Part shown: positions 63,218 through 64,000 of the stretch, one piece after another
Numbering within the stretch: position 1 is the stretch's first letter
Layout of the letters: every line of letters starts with the position of its first letter
DNA from: Pedobacter sp. MR2016-24
GTDB lineage: Bacteria > Bacteroidota > Bacteroidia > Sphingobacteriales > Sphingobacteriaceae
Length of the DNA stretch: 64,000 nt
NCBI RefSeq assembly: GCF_026239655.1
Contig: NZ_JAPIVO010000005.1
Location: forward strand, 310,001-374,000
Direction of reading: 5' to 3'
Translations under genes and position numbers: made by a program
The notes under the pieces: generated by a model
What the model saw: the letters and a program-made list of their open reading frames with translations, nothing else
Databases searched by the model: none
What the model was told of the DNA's origin: nothing

Positions 63218-64000
63218 TTATAATTGAATCAGATCGGACAGCGAAATTCTGCTGATGAGTGCTGACTGTGTGTCTTTTATCGAGTCGGTCGTGTAGATAT
63301 GATCAATCCAGTCGACCAGTTCCGTTTCTCCATGAGACATTATGCCGTGTGAAACAATGAGGCTTACTTTACCAGCATTGCGCTTTTTCAGTTCTTTAGC
63401 CACGCCTACAAAAGTTGCTCCCCCATCACAGATATCATCAATGATGAAACAGTCTTTGCCCTGCAGATCGTCCTGATCTACGGTGATCTGTTTGATCCTG
63501 CCGTTGCTGACGTCCCTTACTTTATTACACAAAACAATATCATCAGTATAAGTTAGCGCCTCCGCCAGTTTATATATTTTTTTCAGCGCACCGGCATCGG
63601 GAGAAACCAGCAGATAATCTGTACGGTCCTTCAATACTTCTTTGACCAAACTGTAATTGCTGATGAGCTCGCAGTTTTCCAAAAGTGCTAGTGATACTTC
63701 CGAGTGTACATCATATACATACACTTTTTCAAAACCGCAGCTATTGATCAGGTTGCACATTACCTTGATGGACAAAGGTTCGCCGGCAACCATCACCCTG
63801 TCCTGTCGTGCATAAGGCAGATAAGGAATAAAAACGCTGATGTTTTTGGTGCCGCTGCGACGCAGGGCATCAACAGCCAATAATAACTTCATGATATCAT
63901 TTGAATCATTTAGTCGTGTAGAAATCAGCACATCATCTGCACTACCTTGTAGTTTAATGTGTACTTCGCCCCCACTAAATAAAAAGCTTTTGCTTTCTAT
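63218..64000 (-). CDS. prs: Ribose-phosphate pyrophosphokinase (PRPP synthetase), partial
   Basis: The frame runs past the window edge. A GTG at 63931 is not the true start because the reading continues with FLFSGGEVHIKLQGSADDVL upstream in the same frame. At least 260 residues are visible. Family features are YLPYARQDRV, the metal/ribose site VHSEVSLALL (with VYDVHS), SPDAGALKK and the PRPP-binding loop DDICDGGATF. It differs from housekeeping Prs, whose loop reads DDxxDTAGT, and resembles the shorter phage-type enzymes. It supplies PRPP for the NAMPT encoded downstream. The N terminus lies beyond base 64000. Confidence 0.9.
   Translation of the reverse strand: MESKSFLFSGGEVHIKLQGSADDVLISTRLNDSNDIMKLLLAVDALRRSGTKNISVFIPYLPYARQDRVMVAGEPLSIKVMCNLINSCGFEKVYVYDVHSEVSLALLENCELISNYSLVKEVLKDRTDYLLVSPDAGALKKIYKLAEALTYTDDIVLCNKVRDVSNGRIKQITVDQDDLQGKDCFIIDDICDGGATFVGVAKELKKRNAGKVSLIVSHGIMSHGETELVDWIDHIYTTDSIKDTQSALISRISLSDLIQL

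Noticed and set aside
63218..63931. Complete short PRPP synthetase starting with GTG at 63931
   Set aside because: The same frame continues upstream with family-typical residues (FLFSGGEVHIKLQ) to the window edge, so the gene is partial.

Overview
The window looks like chromosomal DNA of a Bacteroidota bacterium, most likely Sphingobacteriaceae and Pedobacter-like. The grounds are a PorP/SprF-type type IX secretion protein beside a giant protein with a gliding-motility-type C-terminal sorting domain, a complete moxR-DUF58-bat operon, ECF sigma/anti-sigma pairs next to outer-membrane receptors, DUF6266 and DUF4374 proteins, AT-rich spacers and weak ribosome binding sites. The genus is inferred from gene content, not measured. 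No rRNA, tRNA, insertion sequence, CRISPR array or replication origin was recognised.

Layout. 1-10.2 kb: the end of a PorP/SprF-like gene, a 2416-residue secreted repeat protein, three tandem tail-collar (MdpB-type) proteins and a formyltransferase-fold enzyme, all on the minus strand. 10.5-17.6 kb: a small exported protein, a DUF72 protein, and an ECF sigma / anti-sigma / PepSY / TonB-receptor operon with a repeated promoter-like motif, then a GNAT acetyltransferase. 17.9-24.8 kb: two P47-like TULIP proteins, an SRPBCC membrane protein, an M36-like metallopeptidase without a signal peptide, a TerD protein and an EcsC protein. 24.9-29.9 kb: a SulP transporter, small lipoproteins and membrane proteins, a stand-alone SecD-head-like protein and a LysE exporter. 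29.9-38.3 kb: the moxR-DUF58-batD-like-batA-batB-batC-batD-batE operon. 38.5-42.5 kb: an acetate-type transporter, two DUF6266 proteins, a striking inverted array of 11-bp units, a succinate-semialdehyde dehydrogenase and a decayed lemA fragment. 42.6-49 kb: two TonB-dependent receptors and a DUF4374 lipoprotein, probably for iron, siderophore or haem uptake. 49.2-53.7 kb: a DUF4142 lipoprotein and a second ECF sigma / FecR system whose third gene encodes an unusual STN plus surface-repeat protein. 53.7-58.7 kb: a phosphodiesterase, a flippase-like membrane protein, a DUF1801 protein and a small peptide coupled to an ABC transporter.

58.7-64 kb is the most interesting region. It is a compact minus-strand operon of PRPP synthetase, nicotinamide phosphoribosyltransferase, a J-domain plus degenerate kinase protein, a vWA protein and a divergent PurA paralogue. 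Two enzymes could make NMN from ribose-5-phosphate and nicotinamide. The PurA relative has altered substrate loops. The chaperone/pseudokinase and vWA pair looks like a regulatory or assembly module. I think this is the best candidate for an under-described system. The P47-like/peptidase neighbourhood and the collar/giant-protein locus come next.
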